Source: Ascochyta rabiei
Lineage: Eukaryota; Ascomycota; Dothideomycetes; Pleosporales; Didymellaceae
Length of the DNA: 64,000 nt
Direction: 5' to 3'
Assembly: GCF_004011695.2 (NCBI RefSeq)
Contig: NC_082426.1
Coordinates: 62,001 to 126,000 of the forward strand
In this document: in pieces, positions 10,522 to 21,884 of the stretch
Layout of the letters: every line of letters starts with the position of its first letter
Numbering within the stretch: the first letter of the stretch is position 1
The notes under the pieces: model-generated
What the model was told of the DNA's origin: nothing
What the model saw: the letters and a program-made list of their open reading frames with translations, nothing else
The model's database searches: none
Position numbers and translations under genes: made by a program

Positions 10522-11274
10522 ATGTTCTTAGCACTGCCTGTCGAGCTGCGACTACGCATCGCGGAATACGCACTCGAACAACGTCCGGCCGCAGGAATAC
10601 CTCACATAGGGCTCCCTCTTCGACAGTATAAACATCAATATCGGCCTTCTGAAAACCTCTCACTCCTCCTCGTATGTCGCCAATTTGCACTGGACTTCAC
10701 ACCCTTAGCGTACAACAAGACGAGATTTACACTGTGGACTGAACACGACGTCGCTCGTATGAGGAATCTCCCTCCTCACAAACTGCGAAACATAAGAAAG
10801 CTTGGTTTTGAGCCATGGTCAGTACGCTGCGAAGAGTGGACTGGAACGGGGTCCTCGGAGAGCTTCTTCTGCAACCAGGAACAACTGCGTCTAGATGAGC
10901 TCGTATTTTTCTGGCCGCACAACTGGGTACACATGATTGACGTCAGGCTTGTGGTCCGGTTCTTGCGCCGCGTGCGGCACATCAGAACCATCAAATTTGT
11001 ACAGTATGGGGGGATAAAGGAGACGAGGAGAAACGAGTATCGTTCGCTGATTGGCATGATCATGAAAGAAGACCATTTCCAGAGATACGATGCTCCAGGT
11101 GCACCGAACATTGAAGCTACCTGGTGGGATTGGCATCTCAACAGTCAGCAGAACATCCATACTTTCCAAGCCCAGGAACCCAGGCCAGTGCTTCCGGAAG
11201 AGGACTACATGCTGCTCATGAAGCCGAGAGTGGATGCGTTGATGGCGGAAGCTGAGCAGGCAATTGCTCTTTGA
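10522..11274 (+). CDS. F-box-like fungal protein of unknown function
   Basis: Single-exon 250-aa protein. The N-terminus, MFLALPVELRLRIAEYALEQ, matches the short F-box-like helix found at the start of many filamentous-fungal proteins (LPxELRxxIxxYAL). It is followed by LLLVCRQFALDFTPLAYNKTRF, the usual second part of that module. The rest is basic and aromatic-rich with no recognised domain. Such proteins are expanded in Dothideomycetes and mostly uncharacterised; if it binds Skp1 it could be a ubiquitin-ligase adaptor. The start at the Met immediately before the F-box is typical of the group. Confidence 0.7.
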   Translation: MFLALPVELRLRIAEYALEQRPAAGIPHIGLPLRQYKHQYRPSENLSLLLVCRQFALDFTPLAYNKTRFTLWTEHDVARMRNLPPHKLRNIRKLGFEPWSVRCEEWTGTGSSESFFCNQEQLRLDELVFFWPHNWVHMIDVRLVVRFLRRVRHIRTIKFVQYGGIKETRRNEYRSLIGMIMKEDHFQRYDAPGAPNIEATWWDWHLNSQQNIHTFQAQEPRPVLPEEDYMLLMKPRVDALMAEAEQAIAL

Positions 11275-12124
11275 CCAGTGGACTCCCATACTTGCGGGAC
11301 GTGCATGCGCATGTGATACTGTGGACACCGTAGGATAGAACAATTCGGCGCAAGGAACTGTTCGTATCATTTCTGGTGAACTCCAAAGTGGGGGCCAGCG
11401 ATTCAGAAACCTCCGAAACAGGAGTGCAATCTTCCAGAAAACCGAGTCAAACCTCCTTTCCGCTCCTACTGAAGCTTGTCCTCGATCTGCACGTCTAGTC
11501 AGAGACAAATTGGCTAAAACAACATGTGTCAGGGTAGGCCTGACAGCACACGTGCGCTTGAGACAGACCGTGCCAAACAAAACGACTACCACTCAGAGGC
11601 ATTCGAATTGTACACAGACAAACTGTAACAAACCTCAACGCTGGCGGTCTGATCTCGTAGAAATAGTACCCAAACGTTATCGCCGGTTAGCAGTTCCTAC
11701 ATCGATGCTCCATAGCTGGTCACGAATGCGAAAGCTCTTCCAGCTGGACATTGAAAGATAAAACTTCTCTTGCGAGGCAACGAATATGCTCTCAACGAGG
11801 TGCCTGATCTGGAGATCGTGTAGTCACCCACATACAGGGCAAGACACATATGGATCTACAGGTTTGCTCTAGTAAGGCTGAGCCGCACGCGCAGGACCTT
11901 TTTCAGACACTACCAAACGCGTTCTAAGAGTGTGTCTCAATCATCTGACGATGTCTTGACAGATGCTTATGCGCAGATGCTGTTTGGTCTTTACATAAAT
12001 GTACTACTTTCCCGCTTCTTCAACTTACAGAACACAACCGCAAGCCGATTTGCTTCAACAACACATCTTGTCCATTTCGATTTCACTTGCCCTCGCTTCA
12101 TACCTTTGATTCTGCCGTCAAGCC
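11275..12124. other. Intergenic, no gene recognised
   Basis: 850 bp. Short overlapping frames on both strands show no domain or codon pattern like the neighbouring genes. The last 150 bases before 12125 are pyrimidine-rich (CCCGCTTCTTCAACTT and similar), consistent with a promoter and 5' UTR for the next gene. Confidence 0.4.
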
Positions 12125-12934
12125 ATGACCATCCCCAACCCCAACATCGCAATCGCCGATGGCTACAAGACATTCACCTCAAGCGCATCAAGCACCGAGA
12201 TCACCAGCTCTCTCTGGCTTTGCTTCCTGATCCTTTTCATCGCATTCAATCTCGCCAAACTCCTCGGACCGGATATATTCGCCATCGCCAACTACAACAA
12301 ACGAATCTACCGCGGCTCCATCGACCAGATCAAGCGCGTCTACACTTCCTCTGTCGCTTCAGCCCAGCTGTACGCCGCACTCGGCCGCATGTGCAAATTC
12401 ACTCTGAAGACCGACCAAACCGTCACTGTCGAAACCGTCAACGTCCCGGGAGTAGGAATTCTGGCCATGGTCCGCGGACTCCCTCCAAACCTACCCACAT
12501 CACAGCTGAACCAAGTCCTCGAGACGACACTGTACTGCCACTTCCAGCCGCACCCCCACGCACCCCTCGACACACCACTTCCAGCTAAGAACCGCACCTC
12601 CACCGAGTCAGCCGCGATCGACACCTCGCACCGCGATCTGTGGAGGGGGACATGTATCCAAGACGCAGTTGAGACCTCCTCCTCCGCTCTGCCCTCATCC
12701 ACATCCCCGCCGGACGCCTCACACACCCAAGTCCCACGCGCAGGAGGCACCACGACGAAGCCGCGACGCCATCTCACCGCACCCCTCACGAACAACCGTG
12801 CAGACCCCTCTGCCCAGAACGAGGCGGTCGGCAACGACGACGGAGCCAAGGAGCTCAACGCACGTCCACTCCACCAGAGCAGCTCTCTGGCTCCACATGA
12901 CCCGCTGGACGTCGATGCGTACACGCGGGACTAG
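12125..12934 (+). CDS. Predicted single-pass membrane protein, unknown function
   Basis: Single-exon 269-aa frame. Residues about 29-46 (LWLCFLILFIAFNLAKLLG) form a membrane helix. A mixed alpha/beta-like stretch follows to about residue 150, including VYTSSVASAQLYAALGRMC and VETVNVPGVGILAMVRGLPP. The C-terminal 120 residues are Ser/Thr/Pro-rich and charged and are probably disordered. The start has upstream pyrimidine tracts and there is no better Met. I do not recognise the family. The well-formed N-terminal half makes a real gene likely; the low-complexity half is less certain. Confidence 0.6.
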   Translation: MTIPNPNIAIADGYKTFTSSASSTEITSSLWLCFLILFIAFNLAKLLGPDIFAIANYNKRIYRGSIDQIKRVYTSSVASAQLYAALGRMCKFTLKTDQTVTVETVNVPGVGILAMVRGLPPNLPTSQLNQVLETTLYCHFQPHPHAPLDTPLPAKNRTSTESAAIDTSHRDLWRGTCIQDAVETSSSALPSSTSPPDASHTQVPRAGGTTTKPRRHLTAPLTNNRADPSAQNEAVGNDDGAKELNARPLHQSSSLAPHDPLDVDAYTRD

Positions 12935-13627
12935 GCTCCCTACAGCTCAGCGGGACGAAGCAGAACCGTGCCTGGTATGGCAAACAGGTGCTGGTGCGAT
13001 GACAGTACAGTTCTACTCTTCTTCCTCCTCTTCCCCCTCCTCTTCCCACGCCTTCCTTCTTGACATTCGCGGCGTGGAGGGTCGATACATCCTCGCCCCT
13101 TCCACTCTTTTCTCTTGTGTTCTTTTCTTTTCTCTTGTTCAGAAACAGGGGGTAAATGCAATCTACACCATTCTGTTTTCGCGGGGGGGTTTCGAGGGAT
13201 AGTACACGGCATTATCATAGCGGCACGCTTCTTTTCTGGCAGATGTAGGTATTCGGGTTGTAGAGTTCAATTTTGGTTGCTTGTGTCGGACGCATGTTTA
13301 CACAGTGATGGTGAAGGGTGATATTGCAGGAGACTAATACAGCCTTTGTTAATGCGGTTTGAAGAGTGACGTTTTGTTCATTGCTGGGGTTGTGCTAAGA
13401 CGACAGCTTTCTAGTGTTCGGGCCTGGAGCTCTGAGACTACAGGCCGGACTACGAAACTTGCCCGTGTAGCACCCAATGGCTATAGGATAGCCGTATAGG
13501 AAGCATGGCCATGTAGTTTGGCTGACTCCAAACCATCACTTCTCTGGAGACGTGGCTGTAATGCACGAATGTCTCAAAAGTCGGGTCTGTATGGGGTCGA
13601 AGTGCGCCCCTTGTAGGGGTACGGCGA
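12935..13627. other. Intergenic between two convergent genes
   Basis: About 690 bp between the 3' ends of the membrane protein and MAPEG genes. It contains CT-rich tracts (TTCTTCCTCCTCTTCCCCC at about 13018, and 13100-13140) that resemble 3' UTR or promoter pyrimidine runs. No gene recognised. Confidence 0.4.
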
Positions 13628-14217
13628 TTAAGCCATGGCAATCTTGTACGCGGAGATACCAGACATGATGATCAGCGCATAGTGCGCCAACATCCACGCA
13701 GCGCCATAGTACCTGCCCTTGCCGCCCTCCTCTCCACTGTTTGAGTATCCAACAGCGTACACGACCCGGTTGACGCTCCACACGGCTCCCAGGATAGCGG
13801 TAGCCACGGGCCACCTGAGGCCGGAGATCAAGAGTGTGCCCATGACGGTGGGGTGGTTCTCGCCGAAGTTCTGGTGGGCGCGCTGAGCCGAGTTGAAGGC
13901 CAGCATGGCCTTCTTGGACGCGGGAGATGCCGTCTGGATCTGCTCGTACGAGGCGTACTCGAAGGGGTAAGGGATCTTGGCTGCCTTGCGGAAGGAACCG
14001 ACATGGCCGCCGTGCCAGGCGTTGACGAAGAAAGTGCTGACGACAGCGCCGAGGACGTAGCTAAGGATGGTTAGTTGAGGTTGCGCGACTTCGATGGATG
14101 AAGCGCAGGTTGCGCCTGTAAAGCGAGCAATTGACTTGGAGGCGCAGTGCAATGGGCATGGAGAGGGTGAACGTACCCGTACTCGGCGGGAATAAGGTTC
14201 TTGACGAGCTCAACCAT
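13628..14217 (-). CDS. MAPEG family microsomal glutathione S-transferase (MGST3-like)
   Basis: Two exons: 14217-14177 and 14060-13628, with a 116-bp intron (GTACGT..CTTAG). The product is 157 aa, normal for MAPEG proteins. The join gives MVELVKNLIPAEYGYVLGAVV. Hydrophobic helices match the four-helix MAPEG fold, and the central signature FNSAQRAHQNFGENHPTVMG contains the RAHQNxxE core that binds glutathione. The protein sits in the endoplasmic reticulum or outer mitochondrial membrane and conjugates or reduces lipid peroxides and electrophiles with glutathione (family knowledge). Confidence 0.9.
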
Positions 14218-15102
14218 TGTGAGGGAGATGCGTTCTGCCGAGTTTGTTGTTGCTGTGGGGTTGGCTGAGAAGCTGTGTCGATGGCAATTGTTCGGTGGTT
14301 TCCTCGGCCGGTAGCCGTCAAACCGCGCTTAAATACTAGCTCATGGTGTTCGTCTCGAAGCTTCTGCCTGTTGTGGATAGCAACACACTTCAGGGCGTTG
14401 TACTCCGTAACGGCGGACGAGTTTCGGGTGCGTTGGAGCGGGCTGCGGCACGACAGTCCCTCCGCTTGAGCCCTGCACGGTCAGTCTGTGTGCACCGCGG
14501 CGATGTGCTGTGCTACGCAAAGGGCCATGTTGTCAGCATGTGCATTGGGTGCCTGGATTGCGCAAATGTCATCAGGAAAGGAGATGAGGTGGTTCATGTG
14601 GATGACGTAGGTGCAAGCATGAATACAATAGCAGACGACACCTGAGAATGCACAACGATTAGGGGGCATGCGCGGATATATAAGTAAAAGCAAGAAGGGC
14701 CGCTCGCGTCATTTCCGTCTATCATCGCGCCCATGTGCTGATCAACGTTGCATGTGATTACTATATACCAAAGTGCGATGCGGAAGCCGCGGATCAGCTT
14801 CGAGCCAAGTGGGAGACAATCGGTGCTTCACTACTCCTGCGTCTGCTTCCACTATAGTAAGTTGTGTAACTTGTCCTCGGTGTGGAGCAAACGAATCGAG
14901 GCTTGCCTCATTCGGTTCCTTGGTTGCCCATACCCTCGGGACTCGGTGAACATAGCCACAGCTTCCACAAATGCACGAACGCGTGCTGTCTGATCGCTGG
15001 GTTGTGAGTCCGTCCGTATCGACGCCTCACAGCTATGGTATCGACAGTACCCTTATAGGGAAGCAGACGATGTTTACCGTTCACGCGAATCGTTCAAGTT
15101 GC
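14218..15102. other. Intergenic, no gene recognised
   Basis: 885 bp between the MAPEG start codon and the DHFR stop. Holds the MAPEG promoter. Small frames at about 14343-14645 and 14971-15393 lack recognisable protein features; the latter overlaps DHFR in antisense. Confidence 0.4.
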
Positions 15103-15786
15103 CTACGCCACACGATTATACAAGCAAAACTCAAATCGCACATCCTTCTCCTCGACCTCTGTACCGTGTTCGAAGGCTTCCCCAGTGAACTCTTTCAATT
15201 CTTCTGGGCTGGCTTTCTTCCAGTTCGTTCCATCCAAGTCTTCGCTGAAGAAAGTATCACACTCGTACTCCCTCTGGATCTTTGTCAACAGGACGTGCTT
15301 CGCCTCCTTCCGTTTCAGCGCCTGCTCATAGATGCTTGCGCCGCCGATGACCATGATCTTGTCGACCTCTATGCCGACCTTGTCGCTCTGTAACTGCTGG
15401 AGCGCGTCTGACACACTGCTCGCGACCAACGGACTTGGGGTATTGCCTGTCCTCCCTCCTTGTTCTTCTCCGTTCCCCAGGGTCTTTGTAAACGCATTTG
15501 TGTCCCGCGTAACGACGACATTCACCCTCCCCGCCAAAGGCCTGAAACGCTCCGGTATGGAATCCCACGTCTTCCGCCCCATCACCACCGCATTCATCCT
15601 TGTTCTCTTCTCCGCCATCTGCCCCGCTGCGTCGCCCTCTGATATACCCGTTGGCCAAGTCCGTTTTGTGACGCGTGCGAAATATCCCATTTCTTGCTTG
15701 AGTTGTGGCCAGGGTAGACCGCCTGATTTTCCAATGCCGAGCGATGGCGTGGCGGCCAGTATGAGCGTCAACGACTTCGACGGCAT
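15103..15786 (-). CDS. DFR1: Dihydrofolate reductase
   Basis: Single-exon, 227 aa from the Met at 15786. It carries the DHFR signature in order: LILAATPSLGIGKSGGLPWP (residues about 7-27, with the Leu-Pro-Trp of the folate site), VVMGRKTWDSIPERFRPL (NADPH site), RVNVVVTRD, and IMVIGGASIYEQAL (Gly-Gly NADPH loop). The enzyme reduces dihydrofolate to tetrahydrofolate with NADPH for thymidylate and purine synthesis. The frame stays open for 116 more codons upstream to a Met at 16134. I chose the inner Met because MPSKSLTLILAAT is the usual DHFR beginning. Confidence 0.95.
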   Translation of the reverse strand: MPSKSLTLILAATPSLGIGKSGGLPWPQLKQEMGYFARVTKRTWPTGISEGDAAGQMAEKRTRMNAVVMGRKTWDSIPERFRPLAGRVNVVVTRDTNAFTKTLGNGEEQGGRTGNTPSPLVASSVSDALQQLQSDKVGIEVDKIMVIGGASIYEQALKRKEAKHVLLTKIQREYECDTFFSEDLDGTNWKKASPEELKEFTGEAFEHGTEVEEKDVRFEFCLYNRVA

Positions 15787-16469
15787 TGTATTGGGCTTGT
15801 ACGAGGAGAGCGTTGTGTCGCGAGGTGCAGTGCACGACGGATCGAGTTGGCTCATAGCTTGCGACCAAGATTGGCAGGGCGCGTGGCGGATGGTGGTTGT
15901 GCGGGATACGGAGGGATTGGCGAGATGCGAGATGCGTCTTGGGAACGACGCCGTAAGAATGATGTGGGGTGCTTTCATACGAAGCGGGATGGCGGGGCAC
16001 AACGCAGGGACAAGACGCGGAAGAGTCGCGGAAGAGTCGCGGAAGACACGCGCTAGTGAGACGCGAAGAAACGTCATCTTACACGGATACAGCAGTTCTA
16101 CAGCCCAGTCATCGCATTCAATGGTGTAGCGCAAAGAGTGATCGTTATGTCTTCTCTTGTGTCAATGCTATGTAAATGGTACAAAGCCAGTATGACGCAA
16201 TGGCAACGTCGGAACTTCAACAATACAGCCCAGTCCAGCCAGCGCAACTAAAATATGCCAGACGCCGCCACCAAACAAACGCCGGTGATTACACCTTCCA
16301 ATGCCATGCCGCTAACCCCGTGATCATCCAGACAATATGACGAAGTGAATTGGCAAAGCCAAGTTCATACAATGCGAGCTCATGTGCGATTCTTCCGAGG
16401 GTATAGGTACGTCAGGATTGTTGAAATAATGCCCACGCGAGTTCCTCCACGTCACGCTTCGTAAACGTC
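15787..16469. other. Region between DHFR and PSY2 genes
   Basis: About 680 bp. It holds the DHFR promoter and the 3' flank of PSY2 (both genes minus strand). The first 350 bases are an open frame in phase with DHFR, noted in the DHFR entry. From 16135 on nothing coding is apparent. Confidence 0.4.
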
Positions 16470-19306
16470 TTATTCGTTCTCGTTGTTCTCGCCTCCGGTC
16501 TTTACGGGTAGTGAAATTGATATCTTCTTGGCCGTTCCACCATCTTTCCCAGAGTTGATCTGCGGTGATTTTCGGCGTAGACTGCGTAGACTCGGTGTAC
16601 TTGTGTTGCTTGATGTCGAAGCACGGCGTTTGGGTGCGGTCGTCGTCGATAGGTTAGCGAGCAGCTCATCCTCCTCATCGTCTTCTCTACGACGCTTCTC
16701 GGAAATACGTTCCGGAGGTGACCCTGCAGAGCTGATCGTTTTCGGTGACTTGCTCTCGTCCTTTGCTTGCATGGCAGCTGTTGCACTGCGCAGGGTCATG
16801 GGGATATCCATGTCGACATCGTCTTCGGCATCGTCGTCGGGGTAGTTTACTAGTGGTCGTACTGGCGACGCTCCATTCAGCACTGGCTTCCCAGGAGCTG
16901 CCAGTTCGTCCTCGTCGTCTGATGTATTGAAATACGCTTCCTCGTCTGCGTCCACGTCCCTCAACCCTTGACCCCACTTGCCACCGTTGACCAATCCTGA
17001 TGGTCGCGCAGGTGTGTCACTTTCCACGCTAGTAAAAGAGTGGTCGAGCTCCTGTGTGGTCACTGGCTCTTGCATCTGGTCGTAACGCAAGATGAGGTTT
17101 TGGAAGGTGTCAACATACGTGACAAGCTGAAGCTTCTCACGATACGTCTCAACCAAATGGTGAACAATGATTTTGATGTTTTCGCGCTTGATGAACTCGA
17201 AGAGCTCGAGGCAGGCTGAGTTCAACAGGTTGTCTCGCGGCATCGTGTCGAACAAGACTTGAAGGATTGGTTCGAAGAGTTGGTGTTGGATGATCTGCCG
17301 ATTATGTGTCTCGTCGTGTAAGGCGATGACTGTGCGGAAATATTTCAGAGCGGCTACATGACGTTAGCAGTCGTAACGGTTCAGGCTCAGACGTACATAC
17401 TCAACTTGAGGTGCTTCTCCGGACAACTCATCAGCTGGCCGACTCTAGCTGCAAGACCTTCTGAAAGGATGAAGTATTTGCTGCGGTAAGAATGTTGCCG
17501 GATGAAGAAGCACAAAACCTCCACCAGATGAGCGTACAAGGATACCTCTTGTATCGAGAGGTCACCCACTGAATACTGTTAGCTGCATCATAGAGACAAG
17601 TCAACGCACTTACTCGATTCTTTGCCTTCAAGTTCCTTGAGCGGTTGGAAGAGCTTTCTTGCGGACTCGTCGTAAAAGTTTTGAACGAACGAGTCAGTCT
17701 GGGGTATTGATGGCAATTGACCCCTCATCTTTGCCAGGAAGTCGCTGTTAGTACGGCCTAGAGCCTCGATGGATGCCGAGTTTGCGTTAGGGTCCAGCAA
17801 TATCTTGATCGCGTCAGCCATCTGCGCTTTAACGCCCAGATCAACCTCGATGAGGAGCAACTCGATGAGCGTGTCGGTCAGTGGCTTCGACTTTTCCTGG
17901 ATAGCCTTGAAGATGTAACTGCGGACCATCAATGCATCGTGGTCTATAAGTGAGACCAGTATGTCTGTTCCTGCAACTCGCACGGACGCATCCTGATGCT
18001 TGAGCGCAAACTGTATCACTTCCAGCAAGCCGTTGCTGATGAAGTTCTGATAAAGTTGAGCTCGGCCGTTCGCCTGTAGGCTCTTGGCTATTGCGCAGCA
18101 TTGTTGGATGAACAGGACAGCATCCTTCTTACGCTGCAAGCTTTGCTCCTTCGCGCCGAAGATGCCGAACAGCTCTTTCAAGAAAGGAAGGTTCGATTGC
18201 AGATGTTGGACAATGTCGACTTGGTGGAAGAAGATGAGCGAATTGAGGACCGAGAAGGTGGGATCGTCGAGGATGCGCGCAAGTACGACATCCTTGAGAT
18301 ACTGCAGGCGGTACGTCGAATGGATTTTCCGTTTTATGGAATCGTCCTCGATTTTGACCACTTCCTTAAACTTGGACTCGTCGGAGAGGTACTGTCTATG
18401 GTTGGCCTTGTGTAGCGGGAAATCTGGGTCATCTGTGAGGATGGTCAGTCAAAGAGTACATGGGAATCTGTGCATGAGTACTCACACTCCAGTGCCCCAA
18501 CAACGCCCAAGATGATATCATCGTGCACGACATATTCTATGATGGAAGTGTCGTTGAGCAGAATGAGCATCTTCATGATACTGCACAGCCGATGCAGATC
18601 TGATACGCTCTCAAGGTCCTCTGCCATGTCCACGAGGGGTATCAGCATGGGAATGTACTTTTGCGCCAGGATGAATTTGGCCAGGGCTTCGCGACCACCC
18701 GGTGTCGAGTTTGCTGCGCGCATGTGGTTTTCGATCTCGTGGAGGTTGCCAAGGTCTGGATTGGGCAGCATTATGGGACCAATGTGGTCGATATCGTCTG
18801 AAAGACCATCGTCTGCGTTAGATCAGCTCTGCATGGAGAGCGCGTGGACAGGTCAACGCACCTTGAGCCAACTGCTGCAACCGCGACTGCACTTCGTTGA
18901 CGAATTCCCTGCTAACAGTCAGCGCGCTGACCGTGACGGTAGCACTCGCGACAAGCCTACCATATGTTGGCGCAGCCCTCTGGCTCCTGGAAACTGAGGG
19001 CCATGTCGGTGCCGTTCTGCTCGGTCCACACTATGAGTGTATCCTGCTGCTTCTGGTAGCCATCGTCCTTGCTGATGCGCGTCTCGAGCAACTGGCGCGT
19101 CTGGTCGTCTTCGGACAAGACGACGATCTTGGCTTCTTCCTGCTGCAGCGCGTGTCAGCCTGGGCCATGGCAGAGGATTCACGCGAGCCTACATTCACTA
19201 CAACGCCCCTGCAAAAGCCTGTGCCCCTGTCGAACCAGTCATTGTTCTTGAGCTCGTAGACCTTGACGCGCTTGCGATCGTGGGCCGGTGGCGCTACCAG
19301 GGCCAT
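16470..19306 (-). CDS. PSY2: Protein phosphatase 4 regulatory subunit 3 (PSY2/SMEK/FLFL)
   Basis: Seven exons: 19306-19193, 19142-18961, 18908-18862, 18812-18486, 18432-17614, 17568-17401 and 17353-16470. The joined product is 846 aa with all phases matching. It begins with a PH/EVH1-like domain ([20 protein letters not shown] onward). The SMK-1 region follows ([19 protein letters not shown] to [14 protein letters not shown]), built of armadillo/HEAT-like helices. The C-terminal 200 residues are acidic/Ser-rich and basic, with a likely nuclear signal ([10 protein letters not shown]). The family brings phosphatase PP4 to its substrates in DNA-damage and metabolic signalling. Exon 2 can begin at either of two adjacent AG sites, adding or dropping one Gln. 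Confidence 0.95.
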
Positions 19307-19694
19307 TCTCCACGTGAGGGCTCTGCCAGCACGCTGGCGGCGACCAATGTCCCCTCGGCAGCGAAGAATGCAGTCGCGACGGTGCGCGCAGGGCAAAGGT
19401 GGGCGGTGCGGCTGGTCCCGGCGGCGTGATGCTGGTCAGGCGCCAGGCGTCGTGCGTGCGAGGTTCGCGCTGGGCGGATGACGATACGAGGCTAGGCGGG
19501 CGGCAGATGTGCGCGTGCGCCGACGAGCAGGGCGCGCGACAGGACAGTGGGGCGCTCCGGCGCAGTGCAGTGCGTTGCGGTGCAGTGCGGCGAGATGCGA
19601 GGCGATGCGCGATGTGCGCGGGGTCAGCGACAGGCTCGGTGCGCAGTATCGTGACTGCGACGGTGCTCGGTGGTAGGTGTGATCGTCGGTCGCG

Positions 19695-19728
<34 letters not shown>

Positions 19729-21884
19729 TGCAGAACGGACAGCGGACAGCGGACAGCGGAACACCTCGCCCACGCTAACACGGCGGATATCGATAAGAGG
19801 CTGGGTGCTAACGAAACCTGGACCGCGGCAAAGGCTGACGTACTTGAGCCGCAACACCACGGCGGGAAGTAGCGATGCAGGAGACAGGTGCGTGATGGGC
19901 GGTCGATGTGCTGCGGTAACATGCATCACCTTCGCACTGGTGTGGCCACCGTCCATCCCCAGACCCAAAGCCTCTGACGCAATGCCTTGGCGTGCGACTC
20001 GTCCACCTCCCACACCAACACCGCCGTCCACGATATTCCATCTGCAAGGCTGGCTTCGACCTCGCTTTTCGCACGGTCGGCCATGTGTTCTTCGGCTTCC
20101 AGGCGCTGAGCTGGGCTGCTTGTGCTGACGGGCAGTCGTGCCACCACGCGCCCAGCTCGAGCTCCTGTGTATCACCTGCTCCACATCGGCGGCTTTCGTC
20201 TCCTCGGCTCTTCCTGCACACCTGCTCCAACGGTTCCCTTCTAGACGTAGGTACTCAATCGCCACGTTCTTCGCACGTCTGGCACCCAAACGTCTGGTCA
20301 CCACAGCCGGCGGACGAGGCTTGTCCAGATGCAGCTCAGCAGACCCTGAACCAGTCTCCCTTTCCCTCCCCTGAACACGTGTACCCCACATCACATTCAA
20401 CCATGCCAACCGGCCCTTTGACAGCCGCAATTGCCTGAACCTCCAGAGGGTGCTCTTCTATCCTGCCAGATCTCGGCACAAGCAAGCACAAGCGCACTTG
20501 AGGCTGATGGCCGAGCATCGATTCTGTCCAGCTACTAAGCATTTAGCATCATCTCCAATCGAGCCAACGGTCCACTCGGCGAAACTAACCGAACAGGGAG
20601 GACTTCCCCAGAGACACGATCCGGGCGGCATGAGATCCATCTCATTCTGGTGGACAGCCGTCGATGACCAAAGCGCGATCAAAGGCTGCTACAGAGAAGC
20701 GAGCGAGCTTCGGCCTCCTGCGCAAGCACGGCGACCTACGCAAACTTGAAAGAAGAGTTCCATGCAGGTGAACGTATGTCGCCGAGACCAATCATGTGCC
20801 CAAGCCACCAGAAGAGAAGTCAAGCTGTAAGAAACTAATCCACTCTTTACGAGCTCCCCTCACTGAACAGTGGGATCATTTTTAGCTCCCGCTCACTACG
20901 GAGAGCTCAACATTCGGCACTCGCAAGGCAAGGTAAGGTGTTTACGCCAACAAAATCCGCTAATTTTCCGATACGCTACCTTGGTTCTTGTGGCAGGACA
21001 CGGCAAGACGATGATCGATGACATTTGATGGTTATGTGGGTGCTAGTGCTATTTAGTATGATTCGGAACCGGTTGCTGGGGCCTGTCCGGCTGACAGTTT
21101 GGTAAATCCTGGAACTGCACGGTTGCCAACAGACCGTCAGCGCGCGGCAAAGCCCAGAATCACAAATCCCCCTTGGCGAATGTCCGCACAGCCCAAATGC
21201 CTCCATAGGCACAGCTGAGTGCATTATCATCGATCAACATGCACAAGGTGGCCACGTTCTTGAAACTCCTCCACCTTTCTGAGATGTGTTTGGTCTCGAC
21301 TTCCTGCATGGAATGTGGGCATCACCGCCCTCTTATCTGTGCCCGGGGTGCAATGGATGCTAACTTTAGCTGCAGATGCGCTTGTGGCTGGCATGGCCAC
21401 ATTCTGAAACTGGGAAACTGGTGTGCTCCAAATCTTGGAAGTCGAAGCGTCGCACCTCAACACCAGTGAAAGATCAGCGATCTTGTCCCACGTGCGTTCG
21501 TTTGACCGCCGCAGATACGCATACCTATTCACTGTTCTGGCCGCCTCGACCGTGTCCGCACGATCCGCCATGCGCTTTTTGTACGGTTCCTGGTGGGCTG
21601 ATAGTCCCGAACGGGAGCTAATGACTCTGAATGGTTGCTAGTCACGTCTAGTGCCTATGGCTGCATCGCAATAGTTCGGCGCATCTCGGTAGCGCCAATA
21701 TCAAACACGCATTGACGAAAATGCTATCACCAGGCCAGTGGATTATTTGTTGAGCCACTATTTGCTGAAGTATAACCCACAGCCTGGGTCTGACACAGGG
21801 TCGCAGTATCGAAACTTGCGCTCTCGTCCGAACCTTCCATCACAACACACAAACAACCTACTCAACATACCTCCATCTTAACCA
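19307..21884. other. Long gene-poor stretch
   Basis: About 2.6 kb. The first part is the PSY2 promoter and is GC-rich with simple repeats (see 19695-19760). Long open frames here (for example minus 20430-19624) are made of Arg/His/Ala-rich low-complexity sequence, typical of stop-free GC-rich DNA, and I do not call them genes. From 20450 to 21880 nothing recognisable was found; the last 100 bases hold the promoter of the next gene. Confidence 0.45.
19695..19760. repeat. Simple repeats (TGCG)n and (AGCGGAC)n
   Basis: A tract of about eight GTGC/TGCG units at 19695-19728, followed by three or four copies of a 7-base AGCGGAC unit at about 19738-19760. Upstream at 19560-19615 are scattered GCAGTGCG/GCGATGCG words. 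Confidence 0.8.

Noticed and set aside
15332..16129. 265-codon plus-strand frame over DHFR
   Set aside because: Antisense of the DHFR gene with no recognisable features.
19624..20430. 268-codon minus-strand frame upstream of PSY2
   Set aside because: Arg/His/Ala-rich low complexity with a microsatellite inside it; typical of GC-rich DNA without stops.
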